DNA of 64,000 nt from an uncultured Clostridia bacterium. GTDB lineage: Bacteria > Bacillota > Clostridia > Oscillospirales > Ruminococcaceae. Shown one piece after another: positions 21,605 to 29,838 of the stretch. The stretch's first letter is position 1. Every line of letters begins with the position of its first letter. The stretch lies in the NCBI GenBank assembly GCA_947625125.1, contig CANQNF010000012.1, positions 1-64,000 on the forward strand, read 5' to 3'. The position numbers and the translations under genes were made by a program. The notes beneath the pieces were generated by a model, which saw nothing but the letters and a program-made list of their open reading frames with translations, did not search any database and was not told the DNA's origin.

Positions 21605-21795
21605 GCGGGTTTCAAGTCTGAGGGATGAATCTTCAATCGCGAGCGCCCTCGCAAAAGCCCTTAATTTGCGGCTTTTGGACATCGAGGATTATTACTTCCC
21701 GGCGCGCCGTTTATTGAACCCGATGGGGAACGGGACATCTTAGAAAACGTTAATTTTATCATGGATCATATAAACAAACACCTTGAGCTGTCCCT
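21605..21795 (+). pseudogene. Possible decayed gene fragments between murA and walJ
   Basis: Readable but disrupted peptides: SLRDESSIASALAKALNLRLLDIEDYYFPARRLLNP (P-loop-kinase-like) and, in another frame, APFIEPDGERDILENVNFIMDHINKHLELSL*. Confidence 0.4.
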
Positions 21796-21825
21796 ATGAC
21801 GGCTCTTATTTTAAGGAGGAATATT

Positions 21826-22611
21826 TTGGCAAGAATCTACCCTCTTTTTTCGTCAAGCTCGGGAAACGCATGCTTTGTCGGCAGTCCCGATTCGGGGATT
21901 TTAATTGACTGCGGAGCAAGCTGCCGAAAAATTATAACGGCCCTTGAGCGCTGCCATATAAGCGCCGAAGCCGTGAAAGCGATATTCATAACCCACGACC
22001 ACTCGGACCACATAAACGGTCTCAGAGTGTTCACAAAAGCCCGTCCAATGCCGGTTTATGCCTCTAAGGCAACGCTTAGGTATCTCGAAAATTCCGATAT
22101 GCTCTCCCCGGGCTGCGAGGCTGACGAGGTCGGAGAAACGGGAGTAGAAGCCTGCGGATTTTTCGTGCGCGCCTACCGCACCCCGCATGACGCTATGGAA
22201 AGCGTGTTCTATAAAATTGTCATGCCCGACGGAAAAACGGTATGCGTCTGCACCGACCTCGGGACCGTAACCCCGAAAATCGACAGCGAACTTTTAGGCT
22301 CGGACGCCGTGCTTCTCGAATCGAATTATGATGAGGATATGTTAAGGCTTGGGCCGTACCCCCCTGCCCTGAAAAAAAGAATCGCCGGAGACCTCGGACA
22401 CCTCTCCAACCCCGACAGCGCCAAGGAGGTCAGGCGGCTCGTCGAGCACGGCACCCGCAGGATAATCCTCGGGCACTTAAGTCAGCACAACAACGCCCCC
22501 GAGGTCGCCGAAAGCACCCACGTCAGGGCGCTCGGCGGGTTTAGGCGAAACGCCGACTACATACTGAAAATTGCGCCGGTAGAGACCGACGGTTGGGGGA
22601 TGAGTTTTTGA
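21826..22611 (+). CDS. walJ: Metallo-beta-lactamase-fold hydrolase, YycJ/WalJ-like (probable TTG start)
   Basis: ARIYPLFSSSSGNACFVGS...ITHDHSDHINGL; precedes rlmH. Confidence 0.88.
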   Translation: MARIYPLFSSSSGNACFVGSPDSGILIDCGASCRKIITALERCHISAEAVKAIFITHDHSDHINGLRVFTKARPMPVYASKATLRYLENSDMLSPGCEADEVGETGVEACGFFVRAYRTPHDAMESVFYKIVMPDGKTVCVCTDLGTVTPKIDSELLGSDAVLLESNYDEDMLRLGPYPPALKKRIAGDLGHLSNPDSAKEVRRLVEHGTRRIILGHLSQHNNAPEVAESTHVRALGGFRRNADYILKIAPVETDGWGMSF

Positions 22612-23090
22612 ACGTGAACGTCGTCTGCGTGGGAAAGCTCAAGGAGCAGTTCTGGCGGGACGCCTGCGCAGAATACCTGAAACGTCTCGGCGGCTTCGGA
22701 AAGGCGGCGGTCGTTGAGCTGCCGGAATCAAAGCTTTCGCAGGAGCCGTCCGAGGCCGAAGTAAGGGCCGCGCTCAACGCCGAGGGCAGGCTGATGCAGC
22801 CGTATCTTTCGGACAAAAAGGCGCTTCAGGTCGCGCTTTGCGTCGAGGGCCGGCAGCTCTCGAGCGAGGAGCTGTCCGAAAAACTCGAAAACGCCGGGGT
22901 CTCGGGGCTCGGGTCGGTCAATTTCTATATCGGCAGCTCGTTCGGGCTGTCGGAGGACGTGAAAAGGGCCTGCGGGCTGCGGCTGTCGATCTCGAAGATG
23001 ACCCTGCCGCACCAGCTCTGCCGGGTCGTTTTGCTCGAACAGGTCTACCGCGCTTTTTCCATTTCGGCAGGGTCAAAATACCATAAATAG
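22608..23090 (+). CDS. rlmH: 23S rRNA pseudouridine-1915 N3-methyltransferase RlmH
   Basis: NVNVVCVGKLKEQFWRDACAEYLKRL...FYIGSSFGLSEDVK...LSISKMTLPHQLCRVVLLEQVYRAFSISAGSKYHK. Confidence 0.96.
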   Translation: MNVNVVCVGKLKEQFWRDACAEYLKRLGGFGKAAVVELPESKLSQEPSEAEVRAALNAEGRLMQPYLSDKKALQVALCVEGRQLSSEELSEKLENAGVSGLGSVNFYIGSSFGLSEDVKRACGLRLSISKMTLPHQLCRVVLLEQVYRAFSISAGSKYHK

Positions 23091-23128
23091 GAAAAGACGT
23101 GCCCCTTGCGGTTTTTTTGGGACATCTC

Positions 23129-23157
23129 TGCCGGCCGAACCGAGCCGGCATTTTTAA
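23129..23157 (+). terminator. Terminator-like hairpin after rlmH
   Basis: TGCCGGC-cgaaccga-GCCGGCATTTTT. Confidence 0.65.
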
Positions 23158-23237
23158 AAAATCAGCGGGTTAAGTCCCTCGGCACGCCCGAGCATAGGTT
23201 TTTTGGGACGGAGGGCATGATGAAAAAAGAGGTAAAT

Positions 23238-23681
23238 ATGATAAAAATACGAAAGCTTGAGGAGCGCGACCGCGGGCCGGTCAAGGAAATGATGCGGGTT
23301 TTTTACGCCTCGCCGGCAGTGATGACCGACGGGTCGGACGAAATTTTTGAAAAAGATATTACGGAATGTATAAGCGGCTCGCCTTTTGCCTCCGGGTATA
23401 TTTTTGAGGTTGACGGAGAGCTCGCCGGGTATTCGATGCTGGCGCACAGCTTCTCGACCGAGTTCGGAAAGCGTTGCGTGTGGGTGGAGGATTTATACAT
23501 TATTCCCAAATTCAGGCGGCAAGGTATCGGCCGGGAGTATTTTTCATTTCTCGACCGGGAGTTCGCGGGTTGCCTGCTCCGGCTCGAAGCGGAGGAGGAC
23601 AACGCCCCGGCGATACGTCTTTACGAGCAGGCGGGTTTTAAGCGAATCGGGTATCGGGAGATGGGGAAGCAGCCGGGATAG
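23238..23681 (+). CDS. GNAT-family N-acetyltransferase
   Basis: MIKIRKLEERDRGPVKEMM...VWVEDLYIIPKFRRQGIGREYFSFL...APAIRLYEQAGFKRIGYREM. Confidence 0.9.
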   Translation: MIKIRKLEERDRGPVKEMMRVFYASPAVMTDGSDEIFEKDITECISGSPFASGYIFEVDGELAGYSMLAHSFSTEFGKRCVWVEDLYIIPKFRRQGIGREYFSFLDREFAGCLLRLEAEEDNAPAIRLYEQAGFKRIGYREMGKQPG

Positions 23682-23682
23682 A

Positions 23683-23825
23683 TGATAGAGGGTAGGAGAT
23701 AGAAGATAGAGATTAGAGGATAGAATTCAGAATTTCTGCACAAAAATGCCGCCAAAAAAGGCGGCTCTTTTTATATTCCCCTCCCTCTTCTATCCTCTAT
23801 CCTCTAACTTTCTATCCTCTACATA
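23683..23825. repeat. Family-2 repeat tract, imperfectly palindromic, containing a bidirectional terminator
   Basis: tagatgatagagggtaggagatagaagatagagattagaggatagaattc ... GCCGCC-aaaaaa-GGCGGC-tcttttta ... ttctatcctctatcctctaactttctatcctcta. Confidence 0.8.
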
Positions 23826-25673
23826 GTACCCCGCCTGCGCGTCCCAAAGCTGCTTATACTTCCCCTCCTGCCGGCTCAGCTCCTCATGCCCGCCGTCCTG
23901 AACGATTTCCCCCTTATCGAACACCAAAATCCTCTCGCAGAACCGACAGCTCGACAGCCGGTGACTTATAAACACCGAGGTGCGGTCCTTGGCGATTCGG
24001 TTGAAGTTTTCATAGACTTGGGCTTCCGCGATTGGGTCGAGGCTCGCCGTCGGCTCATCTAAAATCACGAACGGAGCGTCCTTATAGAGAGCCCTCGCGA
24101 GCGCCGTTTTTTGCTCCTCGCCGCCGGAAAATTCTATTCCGTTTATGTCATATTCCCTGCCCATGCAATAGTCGAGCGCGCTTATGCCGTCTTCTTTTGC
24201 TTTTTTATTAAGGTCATTAAGCTTCTGCCCCATGCCGGCGCGCTCAAGGCAGTCGCGGGCACGTGCTTCGTCATACCCGAGGCCTGCCGAAACATTGTCG
24301 CCGAGAGAAAATCCGAACAGCTTGAAATCCTGGAAAACGACCGAAAACAGCGCCATGTATTCGTCGTATCTGTACCTCGTAATGTCAATGCCGTTAAGTA
24401 AAATCTTCCCCTCGGTCGGGTCGTATAGTCTGCACAAAAGCTTTATAAAGGTCGATTTTCCGGAGCCGTTTTCCCCGACGATCGCGATCTTGTCCCCGAT
24501 TTTAAACTTCATCGTAACGTGCCTAAGCACCCAATTTTCTGTCCTCGGGTATTTAAAGCTCACGTCCTTGAATTCGATTTCATAGTCGAGGTCGTCCCGC
24601 TTTTCGACGGCGAGCGTGCCTTTGTACATATTATTCGGCAGGTCGAAAAATTCGTATGTCGTCTTAAGATAGCCGGTGTTGAAGCGAAGCTGCGTGACAA
24701 GCTCGGTTATTTCGTCAACAGCGCTCACGAAGCGGCTTATCGCGCCCTCATAGAGGACGAAGCTGCCGACGCCGAACGCGCCCATGAACGCCTTTGCCGC
24801 GACGTAGAGGTGTATTATGATCTGCATGGCGGCGTTTTTCGGGGCGTCGAGCGCGCCGAACACAAGCCCTGTTTTCTGGAGTTTCATAAGCCACGGCGGC
24901 CGAATCGTGTGCCTGCGGTACTCGTTTAAAACGATGGGGTGCAGCCCGAAGATCGTCATATCCTCGCCCCAGAGCCGACCGTAGGAGTTGTAGCGGCGGT
25001 TTGTGAGCGATACCTCCGAGAGAGCCTCTTCCTTGCGCTTTCTTTGTAAGACCCGAAGCTTCACCGTCAGCGCCGAGAACGCCCCGATAATTAAGAGCAT
25101 TATGAATACCGACAGGCGGGAATTGATAAATCCCAATATGCCGCTGAACTTCCCCGAGGCGCTTGCAAAGAGCGCGGCGGCCGTCAGAGAGAGCGACAAA
25201 ACAATATCGGTCATCGCCCCTATAGCGTCCGGGATATTATACAAAACGTTCATCAAACCGCCGTAAACCGTTCTTGTATTTGCGTCTATCTTCTCGTATA
25301 ACAGCTTTACATCGGGGTTTTCGAGATGTTCATACTGCAAGCTGCAGTTTTCGTTGAACATGATTTGAGAATATCTGTAATAATTCTGATTTTCTAAAAT
25401 GCTTTCATTCATTTGTACAGCGCGGCTAAGAACCGAGAATATAAACCCTCCGATAACCGTCAGCGCCGAGAAAATAATTAACCTTTTCTCATCTCTTGCG
25501 CCCGATACTTCGTCAAGCAGCAGCGCGGACATTGTGAGCGAAAAATATCCGGAGACCTGCCGCAATACCTTTTCAATCGTATCAAGAATCCAGTATTTCG
25601 ACGCGTACTCCCGCCATATCTTCATCGCCCTCTTAAGGCAGTAAATATCGTATTTAAGCCCTTTTTCAGCCAT
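23790..25673 (-). CDS. ABC exporter half-transporter, locus 2
   Basis: Start MAEKGLKYDIYCLKRAMKI; VGENGSGKSTFIKL, EFSGGEEQKTALARALYKDAPFVILDEPTASLDP; C-terminal VEDRKLEDRG is encoded by the repeat. Confidence 0.93.
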   Translation of the reverse strand: MAEKGLKYDIYCLKRAMKIWREYASKYWILDTIEKVLRQVSGYFSLTMSALLLDEVSGARDEKRLIIFSALTVIGGFIFSVLSRAVQMNESILENQNYYRYSQIMFNENCSLQYEHLENPDVKLLYEKIDANTRTVYGGLMNVLYNIPDAIGAMTDIVLSLSLTAAALFASASGKFSGILGFINSRLSVFIMLLIIGAFSALTVKLRVLQRKRKEEALSEVSLTNRRYNSYGRLWGEDMTIFGLHPIVLNEYRRHTIRPPWLMKLQKTGLVFGALDAPKNAAMQIIIHLYVAAKAFMGAFGVGSFVLYEGAISRFVSAVDEITELVTQLRFNTGYLKTTYEFFDLPNNMYKGTLAVEKRDDLDYEIEFKDVSFKYPRTENWVLRHVTMKFKIGDKIAIVGENGSGKSTFIKLLCRLYDPTEGKILLNGIDITRYRYDEYMALFSVVFQDFKLFGFSLGDNVSAGLGYDEARARDCLERAGMGQKLNDLNKKAKEDGISALDYCMGREYDINGIEFSGGEEQKTALARALYKDAPFVILDEPTASLDPIAEAQVYENFNRIAKDRTSVFISHRLSSCRFCERILVFDKGEIVQDGGHEELSRQEGKYKQLWDAQAGYYVEDRKLEDRG

Positions 25674-27513
25674 TTTCGGGCACCTCCTCCCGGTAATACT
25701 TAGCCTGTATGTCAAACAGCTCGCGGTATTTTCCTTTCTTTGCCATCAGCTCGTCGTGCGTTCCGACCTCGGCGAAGTTCGCGCCGTCAAGTAAAAAAAT
25801 TCTGTCGCAGAAGCGGGTCGAAGCTAAGCGGTGTGAAATAAATACCGAGGTCGAATTTTTTGAGATCTCGTTATAGCGGCGATACATCCTGTCCTCGGCG
25901 ATGGGGTCTAAAGCCGCCGTCGGCTCGTCAAGTATCATGCAGAGCGGGTCTTTATAAATCAGGCGCGCCAGCAAAATCCTCTGCTTTTCGCCGCCCGATA
26001 AATCTGCCGCGCCGTCGTTCACGGTTCGGTCTAAAGGCGTTTTTAAGCCCATCGGCAGGCTGTCGGCCTTATCCTTAAACCCCGAGAGCTCGACCGCGCG
26101 CAAAAGCTTATCCCGGTCAATTTCATCTTCATTAACGGTGCAGGCGATGTTCTTTTCAAGCGATACCGGAAGCAGATTATATTCCTGCGGGATCAGCCCG
26201 AACATGGAATACATCTCGTCGCGGTTGTATTCAAAGAGCGTGCGGCCGTCAAGGAGAACCTCGCCCTCGTCGGGCAGCAAAAGCCCGCACATAAGCTGTA
26301 CAAGGGTAGTTTTACCCGCGCCGTTTAAGCCCACCAGCGCTATCTTTTCCCCCGGCTCTATTTTAAACGAGACATGCTCCAAAACATTCTTTTCGCCTTT
26401 AGGATACTTGAATGTAACGTCCCTGAACTCGATTGAAAACGGCTTTTTGGGGAGCGCAATGCCGGGGCCTCGGTTTAATTTTCCTTTATATTCCAAAAGC
26501 TCGCGGATATCGCTTATCTGCGCCGAGCCCTCTTTTACCTGCTGGAAGCGCCACGCTATGCCGCTTAAAAGGCCTGCGAGCGAGCTTATCGCCGAGAAAT
26601 AGAGGACGAACTGCGCGGCGTCGACCTCTCCCGAAAGCGCTTTATAAATCAGCAGGGCGTAGGCGAGCCCGTCTCTTAAAAGCACTATCGAAAAATCGAC
26701 GAGCGAGACTAAGAGCCCGCGGCGCTCGTGCTTTCTCTGCCAGCCGATACAGTCCTCGATTTGCTTTGAAAATCTGTCGTTTAAGGGCTGCGCCATGCCG
26801 TACAGCCGGATTTCTTTTTGGTATTCAAGATTTTTTGCAACGCTCACGGAGATGTAATCCCGCTTTCTGTCGGCGGCGTTGCGCCCGTCGCGCTCTTCAT
26901 AGTGCTTCCGCCACTGCCAGTTTGACATGCGGCGGTTTACAAATGCCCCGATAATAAGAATCACGACTATCGCCGGGTGGAGCATTGAGACCGTCGCCCC
27001 GAAGAGGAAGAATTTGATAATTTCTCCGACCGTCTCGGCAAAAATCATCGGGAAGTGTGTGGCGTGGGAATGGTCGCGGGCGGCGGCGCTTGCGCGGTCG
27101 TTGAATTCTCGGTATTTCGTATCGTAGTGCAGATAGTTGTCGGCAAGCCTCGCAGACTCTGTGACCTTATATGACAAAAGCCCCAGCATATGGTTCTCGG
27201 CGTTCGATACCATGGTCTGAATCATGGAATTCATGGCGTTTACCGTGGCGCGCGCTAAAACAATCCCGCCGACGGCGAGAGCTATGAACCCGAAGTCGGA
27301 ATATTTTTCGATGGCGGTTATTATCGCCGGGGAAGCGTAGAGGCCGAATGCCGCCGCCAAAAGCGAGAGCGGCACGACCCCGAGCCCGACGAACACCAAA
27401 AACCGGGCGTTTTCCCAGAGCAGGCCGTAGATATATCTCACGCAGGAGAGTATGCCGTACTTGGGCTTGCGCTTTTGGTCCCTGTCTTTTTTCTTTTTTG
27501 ACATTTTTATCAC
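25666..27513 (-). CDS. ABC exporter half-transporter, locus 2
   Basis: MSKKKKDRDQKRKPKYGILSCVRYIYGLL; VGLNGAGKTTLVQL, DLSGGEKQRILLARLIYKDPLCMILDEPTAALDP. Confidence 0.93.
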   Translation of the reverse strand: MIKMSKKKKDRDQKRKPKYGILSCVRYIYGLLWENARFLVFVGLGVVPLSLLAAAFGLYASPAIITAIEKYSDFGFIALAVGGIVLARATVNAMNSMIQTMVSNAENHMLGLLSYKVTESARLADNYLHYDTKYREFNDRASAAARDHSHATHFPMIFAETVGEIIKFFLFGATVSMLHPAIVVILIIGAFVNRRMSNWQWRKHYEERDGRNAADRKRDYISVSVAKNLEYQKEIRLYGMAQPLNDRFSKQIEDCIGWQRKHERRGLLVSLVDFSIVLLRDGLAYALLIYKALSGEVDAAQFVLYFSAISSLAGLLSGIAWRFQQVKEGSAQISDIRELLEYKGKLNRGPGIALPKKPFSIEFRDVTFKYPKGEKNVLEHVSFKIEPGEKIALVGLNGAGKTTLVQLMCGLLLPDEGEVLLDGRTLFEYNRDEMYSMFGLIPQEYNLLPVSLEKNIACTVNEDEIDRDKLLRAVELSGFKDKADSLPMGLKTPLDRTVNDGAADLSGGEKQRILLARLIYKDPLCMILDEPTAALDPIAEDRMYRRYNEISKNSTSVFISHRLASTRFCDRIFLLDGANFAEVGTHDELMAKKGKYRELFDIQAKYYREEVPENG

Positions 27514-27557
27514 CTCAGCTCATAGAGTAGCACATTTGCGAAGATTTTTGTGAAAAA

Positions 27558-27593
27558 GTGTACGAAATGTAATTTTGAGGGTACGAAACGCAG
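27558..27593 (-). promoter_or_regulatory. Paired direct repeats (21-bp period), candidate LytTR regulator site, locus 2
   Basis: Plus-strand GTGTACGAAATGTAA (27558) and GGGTACGAAACGCAG (27579); minus-strand TACTCT lies 28 nt past the second unit. Confidence 0.58.
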
Positions 27594-27594
27594 T

Positions 27595-27690
27595 TAGAGG
27601 ATAGATGATTAGAGGGTAGAAGATAGAGGATGATTAGATGATTAGAGAATCAGAGGTTAGAATTCAGAAAGTGCGGAAAGTGCAGAAAGT
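27595..27690. repeat. Family-2 repeat, left arm of inverted repeat IR1
   Basis: ttagaggatagatgattagagggtagaagatagaggatgattag...agaatcagaggttagaattcagaaagtgcgg; reverse complement at 28782-28870 apart from a short indel. Confidence 0.88.
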
Positions 27691-27903
27691 TCAGACAGAG
27701 AACAGACGGTCAGAGGTTCGGAAAACAGAATGCAAAATGCGCAAAATCCACATAGTAGTTAGAGAATAGTTGTTAGTAGTTAGTTTCAAGGTATCGCCTG
27801 ACGGCGATTATTTTAAAGGTGCGGGAGGAGATTACTAACTACTAATAACTAATCTCTGACTACTACACGCTGACCGACAAAATGCGCAAAATGTGCAAAA
27901 TCC
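27666..27903. repeat. Left arm of long inverted repeat IR2 (about 240 bp)
   Basis: Reverse complement matches 29573-29824 with few differences (an extra GCGCAAAAT unit and a short GGAGGAGATT/GAAAAAATAC difference). Confidence 0.9.
27753..27865. repeat. MITE-like palindromic unit within IR2 left arm (no transposase)
   Basis: Ends TAGTAGTTAGAGAATAGTTGTTAGTAGTTAGT ... ACTAACTACTAATAACTAATCTCTGACTACTA, about 29/32 matching terminal inverted repeats, around a TCGCCTGACGGCGA core. Confidence 0.65.
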
Positions 27904-27956
27904 ATAAAAGTAAAAATCAGAAGAACAAGCTATCCTCCTGATTTTCTATCTTCTAT

Positions 27957-28631
27957 TCATCTAACCTCTCTATCATCTAAAAGCGGAATCAGAAGTTCCG
28001 CCGTGAACCCGCCGTCCTCGCTGTCCGCGGAGAAATATCCCCCGTACTTTTTCACCGTTTCCGCCACCCGCCCGAGGCCGAAGCCGTGGCTGTCCCCCTT
28101 TGACGACTCAAAGTGAGAGCCCGTTTTTTTATGCTTACTGCCGGCGGCGTTCGTGACCGAAAGATAAAGCTGAGTGTTTTTTCTGCCCATATAAACGCGT
28201 ATGAAGCGGCTTTCGGGCGCAAGGCGCTTGTTTTCTTCAATGGCGTTGTCCAAAAGATTCCCGATGATAACGCATAAATCGACGTCCGAAACCGGAGTGC
28301 CGTCGGGGATTTTCGCCTTTGCGTTTACGGGTATTTCGTTTTGCGCGGCGATGTTGAGCTTGCCGTTTAAAATCGCGTCGACCATCACCCGACCGGTTTT
28401 TATCACGGTATCGACGTTCGTCAGGTCGTCGTTCAGGTCGGAAAGGTACCGGCTCACCTCGTCGTATTTCCCGAGCGCCATCGAAGCCTGCATGGCCTGA
28501 ATGTGGTTGTGATAGTCGTGCCGCCAGCCCCGCATTTTTCGGTACATCGACTCGACCTCGTCGCAGTACTTCTGGAGCAGCTCGGACTGATACCGGTCAA
28601 TCCTTTTGTTAATTATCCTATCAAAGATCAT
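27957..28631 (-). CDS. GHKL-type sensor kinase lacking a membrane domain, locus 2
   Basis: Likely start MIFDRIINKRIDRYQSELL; MRGWRHDYHNHIQ, IGNLLDNAIEE, HGFGLGRVAETVKKYGG; C-terminal DDREVR encoded by the family-2 repeat. Confidence 0.9.
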   Translation of the reverse strand: MIFDRIINKRIDRYQSELLQKYCDEVESMYRKMRGWRHDYHNHIQAMQASMALGKYDEVSRYLSDLNDDLTNVDTVIKTGRVMVDAILNGKLNIAAQNEIPVNAKAKIPDGTPVSDVDLCVIIGNLLDNAIEENKRLAPESRFIRVYMGRKNTQLYLSVTNAAGSKHKKTGSHFESSKGDSHGFGLGRVAETVKKYGGYFSADSEDGGFTAELLIPLLDDREVR

Positions 28632-28781
28632 TTTTAGCTCCTTTTGTTTAGAAGATAGATGAACAGAGGGTAGAGGATAGAATTCTCTACTAAAATTTAT
28701 ATGGATTTTCAGCATTTTCAGCACTTTCCGAATTCTATCTTCTAACTTCTACCCTCTAATCATCTACCCACTAACAGCGTG

Positions 28782-28870
28782 AACTTTCTGAACTTTCCGC
28801 ACTTTCTGAATTCTATCCTCTGATTCTCTAATCATCCTCTATCTTCTACCCTCTAATCATCTATCCTCTA
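28782..28870. repeat. Family-2 repeat, right arm of inverted repeat IR1
   Basis: gaactttctgaactttccgcactttctgaattctatcctctgattctctaatcatcctctatcttctaccctctaatcatctatcctcta. Confidence 0.88.
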
Positions 28871-29246
28871 AATGCAGTCTCTTTTTCAGCCCCTCCTGCA
28901 AAACGCCGGAGAAGTTTATGTTTGCGGCCTCGGCCGCCTCGTTGAGCCACGACGGGACTGTAAGCGTTTTCTTTACCGAGCGGGCGTCGTGCGCGCGCTT
29001 ATAGGCAAGCTCGTCGTATTCTATTATCATCATAAAGTCCGGCGCGGCCGTTTTTATATCTTCGGGGCGGGACGGCGCGGGTATAACGCTGAGCCCGTCA
29101 AGATAAAGCCCGACAGCTTCCCGAATCATCCCGACCGCCTCGACGACAGTCTCGCCCTGAGAAAAGCAGCCGTCGAGGTCGGGCACGCTCACAGAATAGC
29201 CCTCGTCCTCGGGATGAAAAACTGCGGGATAATAAAGTTTTTTCAT
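28857..29246 (-). CDS. hicB: HicB-family antitoxin
   Basis: MKKLYYPAVFHPEDEGYSVSVPDLDGCFSQGETVVEAVGMIREAVGLYLDGL; C-terminal HTH-like part; last codons LEDR from repeat. Confidence 0.9.
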   Translation of the reverse strand: MKKLYYPAVFHPEDEGYSVSVPDLDGCFSQGETVVEAVGMIREAVGLYLDGLSVIPAPSRPEDIKTAAPDFMMIIEYDELAYKRAHDARSVKKTLTVPSWLNEAAEAANINFSGVLQEGLKKRLHLEDR

Positions 29247-29269
29247 TTAAAATCACTCCTGTTAAATAA

Positions 29270-29458
29270 TTATTTCAGCCCTGCCTGCTTAAGAATGCTC
29301 TGCTCTGTGCCCTTTTTCAGCTCTTTGGCATGAAAGGGAACTATTGCGGTTTTCCCTGTTTTAGGGTTATAATATTTTCGGTGAGAGCCGTTTGAGCTTA
29401 TAAATTCAAATCCGCTTTCTTCAAGCAGCTTAACTATTTCCCGAGGCGTCATAGGCAT
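29270..29458 (-). CDS. hicA: HicA-family mRNA interferase toxin
   Basis: MPMTPREIVKLLEESGFEFISSNGSHRKYYNPKTGKTAIVPFHAKELKKGTEQSILKQAGLK (GSHRKY and PFH motifs). Confidence 0.93.
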   Translation of the reverse strand: MPMTPREIVKLLEESGFEFISSNGSHRKYYNPKTGKTAIVPFHAKELKKGTEQSILKQAGLK

Positions 29459-29572
29459 TTTATAATTCCCAACTTTCCATGATAATATTATAGCACGTAT
29501 TATACGTATTGTCAAGAGCTCATAGAAGATAGAATGTTAGAGGGTCAGAGGATAGAAAATCTCTGCCCGAGT

Positions 29573-29824
29573 TTTGTGAATTTTGCGCATTTTGCGCATT
29601 TTGTCGGTCAGCGTGTAGTAGTCAGAGATTAGTTATTAGTAGTTAGTATTTTTTCCCGCACCTTTAAAATAATCGCCGTCAGGCGATACCTTGAAACTAA
29701 CTACTAACAACTATTCTCTAACTACTATGTGGATTTTGCGCATTTTGCGCATTTTGCATTCTGTTTTCCGAACCTCTGACCATCTGTCCTCTGTTCGCAC
29801 TTTCTGAACTTTCCGCACTTTCTA
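29573..29824. repeat. Right arm of long inverted repeat IR2
   Basis: ttgcgcattttgcgcattttgtcggtcagcgtgtagtagtcagagattagttattagtagttagta ... cctttaaaataatcgccgtcaggcgataccttgaaactaactactaac ... attttgcattctgttttccgaacctctgac. Confidence 0.9.
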
Positions 29825-29838
29825 ACCTCTATCCTCTA

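Noticed and set aside
27595-27740. Possible CRISPR array
   Set aside because: Repeats are degenerate 7-10 nt units without constant-length repeats or unique spacers, and no cas genes are nearby.
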